Part shown: positions 53,229 through 64,000 of the stretch, piece after piece
Layout: each line of letters opens with the position of its first letter
Position numbering within the stretch: the stretch's first letter is position 1
Origin: Hexactinellida sp. DTS-2022
Taxonomy: Eukaryota > Porifera > Hexactinellida
Assembly (NCBI GenBank): GCA_028753945.1
Contig: JAPNXP010000010.1
Span: 623,042-687,041, forward strand
Direction: 5' to 3'
DNA length: 64,000 bases
Notes under the pieces: generated by a model
Told to the model about the DNA's origin: nothing
Database searches by the model: none
Seen by the model: the letters and a program-made list of their open reading frames with translations, nothing else
Made by a program: the position numbers and the translations under genes

Positions 53229-53420
53229 TAATTTATATCCAACAAATATTGGAGTTATAATGGCGAGTAAATGGGTTTACCCAGTAGAAGACACTATCTA
53301 CGTAATTATATCAATAATATTCCTTATATTACAAGTGTACTACAATAGTCTGGTCGACAGTGGTCTTTGAAGACCAAAATGGGTCATACCTAGAAATAAT
53401 TCCTACAAAGCTGATTTTAG

Positions 53421-53592
53421 TACAGTAAAACCTTTAGAAAGTGAACACCCTGGGACCAGCCAAAAACTTCACTCTTCATGATTTATCATAATGTGTGTCT
53501 AAAGCAATGGGAAAATTTGTGTCCGAGAAAAGTGTTCATATTTTGGAGGTGTTCATTTCTTGGAGGTATTCACTTTTGGAGGTTTTACTGTA
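53421..53592. mobile_element. pogo/Tigger-like MITE
   Basis: Ends TACAGTAAAACCTTTAG and GGAGGTTTTACTGTA with TA at both termini. 172 bp. Confidence 0.75.
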
Positions 53593-53844
53593 TCATTAGA
53601 ATTTAGAATCCAAAAACGCTAGAATCCGTTTGGGAGGAAAATTTTTAAACGGGCTGACGTCTGCTTTTTTGGATATGTAATTCAACGAAAAAATGCACTT
53701 CTAATGATGCTAAAATCAGCTTTGAAATATTTTTTCCAGGTTGATATAAACGGAATTGTCAAATTCAATCTCATGTAGAACCACAAGACTATACTCATAA
53801 GTCCGGATTCATTAACGGAATCCAATCTATGAAGGCCGAAAGCA

Positions 53845-54080
53845 GGAATGGTAAAATGATGCTCAAGGTGCACCGTAGAACATTTTGTTGTTCATAAATA
53901 ACTACTAAATTGAATTACATTAATACGCATAATGTGCTAACTATCCTATCTTTTTCATAGATGTGCAATGTTGTTGTGTGTGTGTGTGAATTTGAATAAT
54001 GTGATTAGAAAGATAAAATCATCACAGAGGGTAGCTGATAAAGATTAACATGAATGATTATATTACAGACAAACTAGTCC
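53845..54080. repeat. dispersed repeat, copy 1
   Basis: Starts GCAGGAATGGTAAAATGATG and ends ACAGACAAACTAGTCCTGTT. It matches 56394-56655 with small indels and includes a TG microsatellite near 53973. Confidence 0.6.
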
Positions 54081-54121
54081 TGTTTAAGCACAACCAGTGG
54101 CTATACACCTGAACCTGTAGG

Positions 54122-54283
54122 CATGGGGGGCCTGCCCCCCAAAAATTATACCTGGGCGGCTGGGCCCCCCAAATTTTCTACAATAACTTTGAATAAGGAT
54201 AGATTGAGCTCTCGCTCACTTTATTGTAATGACTCATAAAAATAATGCCCCCCCCCCCAAATCTTTGGTTGGCTACGCCCATG
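54122..54283. mobile_element. hAT MITE, 162 bp
   Basis: Ends CATGGGGGGCCTGCCC and GGCTACGCCCATG, flanked by perfect CCTGTAGG duplications (54114-54121 and 54284-54291). Rich in C and G runs. Confidence 0.8.
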
Positions 54284-54639
54284 CCTGTAGGGCGTGCGAC
54301 TCCCCCAACGGTGACTTAGCCAAATATATAACCGCCAAAGTGGCTTCAGGACGAAGAATTTCTCCTATAATGCTAATACTTAGCATTCTCAGTTTAGTAC
54401 ATACATAACAGATGGGATGATGTAGCAAAGTAATCACTACTATATTATAGATAGTAACTATCTTAGTTTAGATACAACCCACTAGTGAAATTCCACTTAC
54501 TAGACAAATACTAGAAAGTAGTTATGCAGACTAGGTAGCATTTCTAAATTATCTTGTACTTACTTCTTGTCACGTATTCTCTTCATTGTATACTTGAGCT
54601 TAGATCAGTAAACACTTTTCAAATCGATTAGCTATGACT

Positions 54640-54810
54640 TAAATTTAGCCTAAGATGATTTATTATGTTAATTCAGTTCCTGTAATTCAAATAAAATTAG
54701 CTCATTGACAAGCTTGTTAAAATCCCTACTGTATAAATGTCACAAATTACATAATATGTCGAAAATGTAACAAACCACATATTCCATAACATTGTTGGAA
54801 CTAACTACAG
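54640..54810. repeat. segment duplicated from about 50890-51050
   Basis: Both carry TTATGTTAATTCAGTTC, TTAGCTCATT and CATAACATTGTTGGAACTAA in the same order and spacing. Confidence 0.55.
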
Positions 54811-55429
54811 TATAACTCAGTTATAACGTACCCCCTGGGAAAGGAAAATAAGTACAGTAGAACTCGGTTCAGACGTACCACCCTCGGAAACAAGAAAAAG
54901 TACGTACTAACCCAGGTACGTCTTATCCGTTTGTATAATCCACAAGTTGAAATACTGACTTGTTCAATGGTATGCATACGATGTAGGGTATTCAAGTCTT
55001 TAACATACTTAACAATACGATTAAAGTATTTTAGTTGTCACCTACTCATTTAAATAATTACTAACCGAGTTCTGCTGAATGTTTTCTAGAGTACGTACTA
55101 ACCTATTTAAAATAAATTTAAAATAAAATAAAAAATGTATACATACTTGGGAATAGAAATTTGTACGTCTTATCCGAGTACGTATTAACCGAATCATTTA
55201 TAATAGATCAGATAGGAGGAAAAATCGGTTATTAAAGAATAGTACGTAGTATCCGAGAGTACATCTTAAGCCGAGTACTTACTAAGCGAGTTTCACTGTA
55301 CGCATTATTCGAGTGTACGTACTAACCGAGTTTACTCTACATAGAAATACATACTGCTTTATAAACTTGGTTAAAATAAATTAGTAACTACGTACTAACC
55401 CTGGTACGTTTTAACCGAGTTCTATTGTA
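54805..55429. mobile_element. composite pogo-like element with repeated ACCGAGTT motifs
   Basis: It contains several TACAGTA-type ends. Left ends are TACAGTATAACTCAGTTATA and TACAGTAGAACTCGGTTC. Right ends are AACCGAGTTCTATTGTA and GCGAGTTTCACTGTA. GTACGTACTAACC units recur. Nested or tandem insertions. Confidence 0.6.
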
Positions 55430-55694
55430 CTAACCGGCCAAAAGTATTTGAACAACAATAATTTGTATTCATACATTCATTATTCATAGCAGGATAATAA
55501 CATTTTTAGATGATTCAACATGAAACGATATAATAACATTATTTTTGAATTTACATACCAAAATTATTGGAACAACAGGAATTTTATTCCAGATCGTTTC
55601 ATCCATGGAGAGACATTTACAATGTTATTATCCTGTTAGATGCTTGAATGTATGAATACAGATTATTGTTTTTCAAATACTTATGGCCGGTTAT
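55430..55694. mobile_element. Tc1-like MITE
   Basis: Ends TACTAACCGGCCAAAAGTAT and CAAATACTTATGGCCGGTTA are inverted repeats. Internal GATAATAACATT units occur on both arms. Confidence 0.7.
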
Positions 55695-56393
55695 ATGTCC
55701 ATCCGTGAACTACGGTCTATCCAATCCGTACATCGCTAATAAGGTACACTGTTTGGTGGAGATTTCAAGTGATTCTTCTGTTAGCCTGCTGTACTATTTA
55801 CACATTCCCTATTCATTCTCGATCCATCACTCGTTAACCGGTTCTACTTGATCTACGAGAGTAAGCAACTCGCTTATATTCTCAGAGCCATAATCAGAGA
55901 CATTCTATATTATAATATGAATGGGATAGAGTGCATTCAAACAGAGCAAGCAGGCATATAGGTTGTACGTTGTTTTCACATTCCTCTATATCACTGCAAT
56001 GTTTACGCTAATCTTATCATTGTTGGGACAAGGCTGGATTCGGTTAACCGGCTAACCGGTTAACCGTTACTTAAATCGTTTAACGGTTAGAGATTTTATT
56101 AACCAGTTAGCCGGTCTGTTGAATATCAGCAGAGCTATTGGGAAATTAATGTCTAAAGTAATAAGATTTTTTGAATTTTACCAGAATATGTTAATCCTAA
56201 ATCCATTTCTCATCACCACTTGGAATGAGGTGTCTCAATGGACAATTAATTTTGAGACCTACCTACTTCCCATTGTTAGTTTCATTTAATTTATACTTTT
56301 TCTATCTCCATTTTTTCTATACGATATATGGAGATGTTTAATACAGTGAATTAGGAGCAGGTTGACTCCCATTCGTTATACTCTAGTTTTGAA

Positions 56394-56655
56394 GGCAGGA
56401 ATGGTAAAATTATGCTCAAGGTGCATCGTAGAAATTTTGTTGTTCATTAAATAAGTAAATTGAATTGTATCTGTACGTGTAATGGTCAGTCTATTACTCC
56501 TATCTCACAGTTGTGTAATGTGTTTGAATCAATTAATGTGATTATCCTATAAAGATAAAAACACACAGGTGCAGGTGTAGGTCGTGTAGCCTGTCAGTAT
56601 TGATAAATATGAATATGAATGGTTATATCACAGACAAACTATTCCTGTTTAACTC
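56394..56655. repeat. dispersed repeat, copy 2
   Basis: Partner of 53845-54080; starts GGCAGGAATGGTAAAATTAT and ends ACAGACAAACTATTCCTGTT. Confidence 0.6.
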
Positions 56656-57364
56656 CTACAAATTTGACTCAATTAGTTCAAAATAATCTGTAAACAAATA
56701 ATCACTTATAAACACAGCTATGTTAGAAAAAACAATTAGCACTATGTTAATCTGATTTGTTAACAGAGTGGTTAAACTTTAACTAGCTTTTCTGATATGT
56801 ACTCAGAGTGCTCCTAATTACTTGCGTTTAATGAAAATGTCTATATATGATGCACGCAATAGTTTTATTCATAATTAATTGTTATTCAAGATCCTATTTA
56901 AAGGAGAATTGCAATCAAATCAAGTAAGATTTAAGATGACTAGTTTCCTCCCCACCCTTATATTTCTAGCAACTGTTAATATTGCCGGATTGTCAAGAAC
57001 TAACTAAACAGAAATTATACAACACCTATAAAAAGGAAAAGCATGTTATGTCACACATTGGTTGGAAGCGTTACTTACTGTAATAGCAACTAATTCTGCT
57101 CAATAAGTGAATAAACGATTGGAAAATATTTGGTACTCAAGTAAATAGTTAAGAATTTTCTCTAAATATCAAATAATTCTCAGAAGCAGTTAACTTACTC
57201 GTACCTTGTCAGGATAACTCACTCCCATTAATTAATTGGTTATCCTAGTGATTCCCCTCCTCTAAACTTTCCATTCCAAGGTTCTCTTTATCGAATTACT
57301 TTTGATATTTGAAGATATAAATACTTGTATACGTAGTTATGTTTTCAAATATGTTTCCTAATCC
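56656..57364. other. non-coding region, nothing recognisable
   Basis: AT-rich sequence without gene signals. The short frame beginning ATGACTAGTTTCCTCCCC (56936) resembles a signal peptide start but stops after about 20 codons. Confidence 0.35.
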
Positions 57365-57543
57365 GGGAAGAGTTTACTTATCCAGCGATTATCCGCGTTT
57401 GTTTTAAAAACCTCGCTACTTTCTAGCGATTGTTTTTTTATGTTTATAAAAAACACAATCGGTAGAAACTAGCCAGGTTATTTAATACAAACGCCGATGA
57501 TCGGTGCTACTGATGATCGGTGGATAAGTAAATTCATCCGGGA
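57365..57543. repeat. foldback/MITE with TTTACTTATCCA arms
   Basis: CCGGGAAGAGTTTACTTATC on the left pairs with GATAAGTAAATTCATCCGGG on the right. Inner GCGTTTG and CAAACGC also pair. Confidence 0.6.
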
Positions 57544-57688
57544 AATAGAGTTGAGTTCAGTTAGTATGAACACGGAATTGTCGAAATTTTTCGTCTTATC
57601 CGAAATTCGTACAAATAGGTGTTACTGAGTATTAAAATTGAATTGACGTGTGTCACAGTTAAACGTAGTTGATGTAGTATATGTAAGT

Positions 57689-57812
57689 CAGTGGTTCCCA
57701 AACTAGGGTCCACAAGATCTTAAAAATTGTATTACGGTGAATGGGAGGGAGTCTACAGGATGTATAATGTTGCTTTAGGGGGTCCATGGCTGAAAAAATT
57801 TGGGAATTGCTG
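57689..57812. mobile_element. hAT MITE, 124 bp
   Basis: TIRs CAGTGGTTCCCAAACT and AATTTGGGAATTGCTG. The target duplications ATGTAAGT and ATGTCAGT match at 7 of 8 positions. Confidence 0.75.
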
Positions 57813-57859
57813 ATGTCAGTGATTATTTAATGAATTTTAGATATTTGTATATATAGTAT

Positions 57860-57905
57860 AGTACTAACCTGCCAAAAAGTATTTGAACAACAATAATTTT
57901 AATGA
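57860..57905. repeat. Tc1-like MITE terminus
   Basis: TACTAACCTGCCAAAAAGTA followed by TTTGAACAACAATAATTTT, as in 55430. Only one end was found. A similar lone end, inverted, is at about 59815-59865. Confidence 0.5.
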
Positions 57906-58255
57906 AGATACAATATTCGTTAGCTACCTTATTAACGGCTGCTTGAACAACTCTGAAATGACCATAAATACCTTACTGTAGAAAAATATTGTGATTTGAT
58001 GTCATTTTTTAAAATGTAATCCACTAAGTGGCATAAGTGTCTCTCCCACATATGCCGCTTGTGGCACAAACGGGAGTGTGATTTGAAATTAGCACTTAGA
58101 GTTATTCGACCATGTGGAATTCAAATCTGCAATCAGAATTTATATATTCTAATTGCATCACAATGAACAGAAATTATATATTTAATTAGCACATTATATA
58201 GTTAATGAGTTTAACACCTCCTAAAAATGTAAAATCAAAAATGTCTATCTACGTA

Positions 58256-58443
58256 TACAGTCTATTCCGCTTAATAGAGCCACTGTTAATAGATTTCTCC
58301 GCTTAATGGGGTCAAAATTTCACAGGAATTATAGAACGGAATTACATTTTGGCTTAAAATTTTTTTGCTTATTCGATTTCTCCGCTTAATCGGGTCAAAG
58401 TAACCTGGTCCCGAGGTGACTCTATTAAGCGGAGTCGACTGAA
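58256..58443. mobile_element. pogo/Tigger-like MITE
   Basis: Ends TACAGTCTATTCCGCTTAAT and ATTAAGCGGAGTCGACTG. It is similar in sequence to the left half of 25951-26285. Confidence 0.65.
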
Positions 58444-58760
58444 TATTAAAAATACAGTTGTTCTTTATTTGTTTGTTTGTCCAGAATTAATTGGAAAGAC
58501 TACGAGTCCCAGAACGCTGAAAATTTGTATCCTAGGGGTAATTTTGTACTACGACAACGATCTATTGGTTTTTGAAGAGAAATATTCGCATTTTAATCCA
58601 AAAAGGTGACAAAATACGTGACAAAAAATTTCGAGTCTTTGTTTAGTATGGAATAGCTAGACTTCATTCAATTAGTGTGAATAGACTGTGCTTAATAGAA
58701 AGAGTTCCTGAGGCTGCAATTTGATTGAGTGAAAAATAAATTCATCCAAGCAATCATTTG
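58444..58760 (+). repeat. Helitron-like 5' region fragment
   Basis: ATTTGTTTGTTTGTCCAGAA followed by an interior (TATGGAATAGCTAGACTTCA, TCATCCAAGCAATCATTTG) diverged from 27760-27960 and 61800-61975. Its 3' part is cut by the hAT element at 58768. Confidence 0.5.
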
Positions 58761-58767
58761 TTTATTC

Positions 58768-59393
58768 CAGTGTTCCGCAACCCCTCATTTGCCGGCCGCA
58801 TGCGGCTGGCAAATTAATTTTTGCGGCCGGCAGAATTTATTCAAAGAAAATAATTGTTTTACAGAATCTCTTTTGGATCTGAAGTTCCATGTAGGCCTTT
58901 GAATTTATATCAAAAATTTCGATACTATTCCGAGCCTGGTTATCAATTTGGGCGGGGAATGGTAATCTCTGTTATAAACACACATTAAATTTGAAAACCA
59001 TCATTATATTATGCGTAATTTGTCATTTATACTCCCCTAACAAACCTAAAAATCTCCTATGGAAATAGTACTACACTTTTAAAGTCAAATATTTTTTTAA
59101 GCGCTTATGTTCTGCAAATACTATGAAATGTCGCAACTTTGGGTTCAGAATCGTATTCTAATTGAGCTCCAAATAAGTAATCTGATAAAATGTCAATAAT
59201 ATTGGTGACATTAAGACCTCAAAAAATTATTCAACGACCCCAAGAAATATTAATGGCGACCCCACATGGTTTTGCGACCCCGCTGTTGAGAAACACTGCA
59301 CTAAGGGAATTTTTTCCAATTTTTTATTGCGGCCGGCACAGCTGTGGGCTTTAGAAAATTGGCCTCGAGATTCAAAAAGGTTGCGGAACACTG
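58768..59393. mobile_element. hAT non-autonomous element, 626 bp
   Basis: TIRs CAGTGTTCCGCAACC and GGTTGCGGAACACTG are perfect. The target duplications GTTTATTC (58760-58767 and 59394-59401) are perfect. The subterminal zones repeat TGCGGCCGGC. A second hAT-type end (GAGAAACACTG near 59290) sits inside. Confidence 0.9.
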
Positions 59394-59401
59394 GTTTATT
59401 C

Positions 59402-60644
59402 TATTGCATGTTTTTAGTATTAGTATTTTAAATCGAGCTATCAGCTGAAATTTATTGAGCTGCTAATGTGGGAATTTGAATTTCCTAAACAAATTAATTG
59501 TGTAACATTCTTATTAAGGGGACTTTATGAGGAATATATTTAATACACCACAGAGATGTATAAGTCTAAATGATTAGTTTCAAGGCATAGTAGGGCCGCG
59601 AAGCGATCGTCAATTGAGGTGTGAAGCGCCGAACCGTCGCCAAGCGAACGAGACCAAAGGGATCGTTTTATTAAACTTAAGACTTCATGGATATTGGATA
59701 ATTATTACTTAAAATTGCAAGTTTATGAAATTTATAACTATATCAATATATTTTAAAGTGTTTCAGAGTAGGTTAAACAGCCGTTAATTAATACGCTACA
59801 AGAAGCATATTGTGTCTGGAATAAAATTCCTGTTGTTAAAATACTTTTGTTCGGTTGGTGTAATATACATCTACCAACAAAAGCACTAATAAGCTAAAGC
59901 TGTGTTATCTATGGAAATGTAGAAATCGTTATGAGAATGGGATATTGCTATATACCACATCAAGAGATTTAAGAAAGATATAAGTTACTTCATCACTGCC
60001 TCTACTTGTTAACATCAACCTGAACAACTTGTAATTAGAAAATATATTTAAATATTATAATATATGTTTTACTCACAGCATAACAGAATAGTTATTATGA
60101 TATAGACTATAGTGCAGGTTTTCGAGCTATTATCAAAACTAATTGCTAATAATTATCAGTTGTGAACTGATTAACATACAAATCATTCCATTTATTAGAT
60201 ATTAGCGCCAACTTTATAGGAGTTAATATACCAGCAGTGCAGTGCAAACAAGTAGATAAATATGTGATTACAAATCTATCATGAGTTTACTAATTACTGT
60301 ACCGACACTATGTAGTGGGTAAATTCTAAAATGATGCCTTGGTATATTATTTACCCGTATCCTCCCGAGAGGACAGAGTTTAAATGACTAAGAGACAAAA
60401 TTTTCAGGATAGATACAGATGTGCACCTGGGGCCATTTTATTATTCTTTCTATGTAAGAAAAATTATCAGTATTTGAAAATATCTTAGAATTCAAATTGT
60501 ACTACGTAATTATAATTATTCATTGAATTACGAATAATATGATGAATTGCATGTCTCATTAACAATTCAAATTAAAAGCATTCATGTTATGTGATAACTC
60601 AAATATTCCCTATTTTGAATTATATGTGAGAGTGAGAGAGTGAA
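59402..60644. other. non-coding region with GC-rich repeat fragment
   Basis: At 59593-59655 lies a GCGAAGCG-rich stretch (CGTCGCCAAGCGAACGAGAC) related to 42640-42705. The rest shows no gene. Confidence 0.4.
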
Positions 60645-61376
60645 TCAGTATTTGTGTGTCTTGGGATATTCATACGCAGTCATCGGCTTACCACCAATGT
60701 TACAAGTGCCCACTCCAACCTTCCCATCGATTGCATCCGGTACAGAGAAAATACTAGATGTCTTCTTGACACTCAATATTTTACCTTTTGAAGTTTTTGA
60801 CCTAAAATCTTGCCATTTTCTGAGTTCTTTCGCGCTTGCTTCGTCTCTCTCTTTAAATTTCTGTTCTTTTTTCAGAGCTTTGTTCTTTTTGTACTCCTTC
60901 ATTTCGACTGGTCTCTTTCTTTTCAAGTGATCACTCAAAATTGATTTATCATATCGACTTTTATAAGCACCCGGTTCAGAATTGTTAGGTCGTAATTTCG
61001 AAATATTCACTCTCTCAGTCGCGCTGTAAGTTTCAAATTTTACTGTACACTTTCCATCGCCACTGGTCAAGTCTATAATCACAGCTGGATAGTGCATACC
61101 ATCCTGCGACCAGGTTGCTAAGCATCGATCTCCTTTGTTCCAATTTTTTTGTATTGCAGCTTGCTTCTCAGCTTCGCTGCTCTGCGCGTTTCCCTCTGCG
61201 CCCTGCCCGCCTAATACCTGCGTAATCCCAATCAGCTGTTCCAGATCTGATTTTAACTTAACCAGCTCCTCATTGTCTGGAGCCTGCACCAAGGCTGTCT
61301 CGACTTGTTGCAGTTGAGTCGTGTACTCCTCCAAGCTGGCCTCGAATTCCCTATTCTGGAAGGAGTTACTAGCCAT
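60645..61376 (-). CDS. SMNDC1: SMNDC1 (SPF30), Tudor-domain splicing factor
   Basis: Nuclear spliceosome assembly factor whose Tudor domain binds dimethylarginine on Sm proteins. The start at 61376 gives MASNSFQNREFEASLEEYTT, the normal helical N-terminus. The frame stays open 18 codons further upstream, but family proteins begin here. The Tudor domain is at about residues 77-130 (KGDRCLATWSQDGMHYPAVI, then VKFETYSATERVNISKLRP). A lysine-rich linker and the conserved C-terminus SIFSVPDAIDGKVGVGTCNI GGKPMT follow. The 243 aa length matches the human protein (238). Single exon. Confidence 0.95.
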   Translation of the reverse strand: MASNSFQNREFEASLEEYTTQLQQVETALVQAPDNEELVKLKSDLEQLIGITQVLGGQGAEGNAQSSEAEKQAAIQKNWNKGDRCLATWSQDGMHYPAVIIDLTSGDGKCTVKFETYSATERVNISKLRPNNSEPGAYKSRYDKSILSDHLKRKRPVEMKEYKKNKALKKEQKFKERDEASAKELRKWQDFRSKTSKGKILSVKKTSSIFSVPDAIDGKVGVGTCNIGGKPMTAYEYPKTHKY

Positions 61377-61573
61377 TGGACAAACAAGTCTAGCTTTTGA
61401 GTAAATTAAATTATAATATGTTATTAACACGATTAGGGTTTATTTGAATAAGTTTAGTTAACGTAGAAGTAGTAAATTAGACCTTAATATTAATTTAGAT
61501 AGCATATTGATGAATTCAGATAAAGTTTCTTGTAATTAATATCTAATAATATTACACATCAACTTTGTAGGAA

Positions 61574-61620
61574 TTTATAATAAAGTAGACTGTATAATAT
61601 TACAAATCAAATATACACAA
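61574..61620. repeat. 47-bp direct repeat flanking a Helitron, left copy
   Basis: TTTATAATAAAGTAGACTGT then ATAATATTACAAATC. The right copy starts at 62532, immediately after the CTAG end. Confidence 0.75.
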
Positions 61621-62531
61621 TCTATATATATAAAATACAATGTCTGTCTGTGTGTATGTCTGTCTGTCTGTCCTCACATCTCCTCTGAGATGCCTGAACC
61701 GATCTGTACCAAATTTCGCATATTATCTAGGAATTATCTCACCACTCCAGATAAGGAATTTTTAAGAAAAATATTCACATCTTCCATCCCCAAGGTGCCA
61801 AAACATTTAACCAATTAAATTCGAGGATTTTCCAGTATGGATTAGCATCTAGCATTCAATTCGTATAAAAGGATTTTTATGTCTCTATCAATTGTAAAGT
61901 GTGCAGTATAGAATGCCTACTGAGACTGTGATATAATTGGGCGAGAGTAAATTAATTTATCCAATCAGTTATTTGTGTTCAGTATTCCATTATGATTTCC
62001 CATAATATAAACAACAATTGAATATACATATAGACCAATAAAATTCAACCTTACATTTGTGTTGTTGGACAATTTAATAGTCATACCTATTGCTATACAG
62101 TCAGGTCTGCTTATTATGAACAAGATTTCGTCTGCTTAATGTGAAGATTTCTTATTATGAACAAGCCTTATGGTCCAATTTAACAACTTACATAGGGTTG
62201 TATTAAGTTGAGTTCGCTTATTATGAAGTCTCTCTATTATGAACACATTTTTGGTCCCTTGAATGTTCATAATAAAAGAACCTTACTGTACATGTATATA
62301 GATCGGGTTGACATATTTTGCCAACTTCACTCATAATTTACATACAAAATCCAAACCTGTTATCAACTATACGTATGCCACTTAAAAAACGTTCGCGTGT
62401 TGGTAATGATTGTAAACAAACGCCCAATACAGCGAGAAAGCGAATAAAACGTGAAAATGAAACTTACCACCAAATACAAAGCGTAGTAAACTAGCAGAAA
62501 AACGCCGCCCGGAGGGCGGCTTTTCGGCTAG
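61621..62531 (+). mobile_element. Helitron-like non-autonomous element, 911 bp
   Basis: The 5' end A|TCTATATATATAAAATACAA is followed by TGTCTGTCTGTG repeats. The 3' end has a perfect hairpin GCCGCCC-GGA-GGGCGGC (62504-62520), seven bases, then CTAG|T. These are the textbook Helitron termini. A pogo-like MITE (62096-62290) is nested inside. No Rep/helicase coding was found. Confidence 0.85.
62096..62290. mobile_element. pogo-like MITE nested in the Helitron
   Basis: Left TACAGTCAGGTCTGCTTATT, right AAGAACCTTACTGTA. Internal TTATTATGAAC units repeat. Confidence 0.65.
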
Positions 62532-62575
62532 TTTATAATAAAGTAGACTGTATAATATTACACATCAAATATATA
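62532..62575. repeat. direct repeat flanking a Helitron, right copy
   Basis: Near-identical to 61574-61620 (one or two differences over about 44 bp). Confidence 0.75.
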
Positions 62576-62878
62576 CTAACCGGCCAAAAGTATTTGAACA
62601 ACTATAATTTTTTATTCATACATTCAAGCTTCTAGCAAGATAATAACATTGTAAATGTTAAACATGGATGTTGACATGAAACGATCTGGAACAAAATTCC
62701 TGTTGTTCAAATACTTTTGGTCGCTAGTGTTATGTAAATTCAAAAATAATGTTATATTTTAATACTATACTTAACATCGTTCATGTTGAAGCAACTACAA
62801 ATGTTATTATCCTGCTAGAAGCTTGAATGTATGAATAATACAAATTGTGGTTCAAATACTTTTGGCAGGTTAGTGCAT
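62574..62878. mobile_element. Tc1-like MITE
   Basis: Left TACTAACCGGCCAAAAGTAT, right CTTTTGGCAGGTTAGTG. Internal arms repeat AAGCTTCTAGCAAGATAATA and its complement, as in 48325-48590. It directly abuts the 47-bp repeat. Confidence 0.7.
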
Positions 62879-64000
62879 TAGCAATGACTCCCAACTAACC
62901 CATGTATTAGAATTGTTCTAACATGTTATAACCAGCATTAAAGGAGCGTACGATAAAGAGCGGGACTCCAGGTATACTCTTCATTTTACGAGTGCACACT
63001 GGAATGCAGAAATCGTTGAATTTCTACTTTAAATTAAAATCAACTATTTAGCCAACGAATTAACTATTTCGTGCAAATTCCTATCTGACATTTTATAGGA
63101 TACACAATGAATCATCCCGTACATAAATAATAAAAAATGAGAATAATACTAGATTCTGATACTAGATAGAAAAAGAGTGCATATTGAGCGCTTTCCTTTT
63201 AAAATTAGAATCGGAAAAGGGAGTTCGCTCCAAAATTGAGGAGCACTTAATGATGTCCAAAACTAATTAATATACAATTAGACTTATCGGGTCATGATTT
63301 TCTGACCCAGTGACCCGCTTTATCTAGTAATCTTTTTTTATGGTTTAATTATGAATTTTTCTTTATCTTGTGCAATCTTAATGCTGATAGCGATAGGTTA
63401 ATTATTAAACTAAACTGAACTATAATGTAAGAAATTTCGTAGATACTTAAAAGAATGATTTCTAAGAATACGTATGAATAGTATACTCAAGAAATGTATA
63501 AAGATATTGTATTGACCAATATATTAACCATTATATACGTACACTGTAAAACTGTATAAGTTCTAAACTGAGTCATGTAATAACTAAATGACCCGGTAAT
63601 TTAGTGAATATATATAGTGAGTCAGTGACCCATTTGACCCGGTCAAAGCAAGTCTGATATTTTAATCCATGAGTGATCTGTCGGGTATTACAGAGACTAA
63701 ATAGCAAGTCTTATTCAGAATCTGAATAACTAACAACAATATTATATGTTAAACTATGTTAAGGTACTACAATTTCACAATAATGAGTTTGAATAACTAA
63801 ACTCCGTTTTTATTATTTAATTGGTACAATTAATACAAAATAGATTGCTCAAGTAAGTGGTTGTGTTCTTAGAAATAGTATAGTTAACATACCAACTATT
63901 ATTACGATTTATTAATTATAGTGTGGAATTTGCTTACGAACCAGAAACCTACAAAAATGGTTAATCTACGTCAGAAAGCTAAGCTAATCAAAAGAATATG
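62879..64000. other. non-coding region at the window end
   Basis: AT-rich. Repeated GACCCGGT/GTGACCC motifs around 63290-63320 and 63590-63650 (GTCAGTGACCC, TGACCCGGTCA) suggest another repeat running through 63290-63660. No gene was found. Confidence 0.35.

Noticed and set aside
1-64000. CRISPR arrays, tRNA or rRNA genes
   Set aside because: No regularly spaced repeats, and no tRNA cloverleaf or rRNA core motifs were noticed. The repeats seen are transposon ends or minisatellites. A tRNAscan or Rfam run would be decisive.

Overview
The window is AT-rich, intron-poor eukaryotic DNA from an animal. The gene set includes BTG/Tob, a Polycomb RING-finger protein, RAD9, NEK4, TMEM184, RIO1, a TRP-type channel, LSM8, SMNDC1 and an animal-type urocanase. 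Most genes are single exons. The only introns I can define are short: 244 bp in RIOK1, and 84 bp plus probably about 58 bp in the TRP-like gene. A compact early-branching animal genome, for example a sponge, would fit, but I cannot name the species from the sequence.

Region 1-19.7 kb is gene-dense. It holds a PCGF-type RING/RAWUL protein (-), BTG/Tob (+), a TMEM249-like membrane protein (+), TMEM184 (-), RAD9 (-), two tandem GT10 fucosyltransferases (-), NEK4 (-), a fatty-acid hydroxylase family gene broken by a one-base frame change (-), and the first ankyrin plus ADP-ribosyltransferase gene (-). The fucosyltransferase duplication carries copies of the RAD9 5' end and the NEK4 3' end between its units.

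Region 19.7-29.4 kb is mostly repeats and one unidentified coding remnant. It contains the second ankyrin-ART gene, which lies inside a 3.9 kb segment bounded by inverted repeats. LSM8, CRYL1 and a conspicuously GC-rich UROC1 follow at 29.4-35.9 kb, with a tubulin-like pseudogene fragment between the last two.

Region 36-43 kb is a mobile-element cluster. It contains a sequence matching all core elements of a type III hammerhead ribozyme (36343-36392), and a degraded MULE with a FLYWCH finger. That MULE was itself hit by a TA-flanked element carrying Ulp1-protease and PHD-finger remnants. The ankyrin/TRP-like channel gene is at 43.0-46.1 kb, a broken integrase gene at 47-48 kb and RIOK1 at 48.7-50.5 kb.

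From 50.5 to 64 kb the only gene is SMNDC1 (60.6-61.4 kb). The rest is a mosaic of Helitron-like elements with A|TC...CTAG|T ends, hAT MITEs with 8-bp target duplications, pogo/Tigger-like and Tc1-like MITEs, and foldbacks. The host genes do not form one pathway: they cover chromatin and growth control (PCGF, BTG), DNA damage checkpoint (RAD9, NEK4), RNA processing and ribosome assembly (LSM8, SMNDC1, RIOK1), glycosylation, and carbon or histidine catabolism (CRYL1, UROC1). All identifications rest on reading the sequence and remembered family features; no database search was run.
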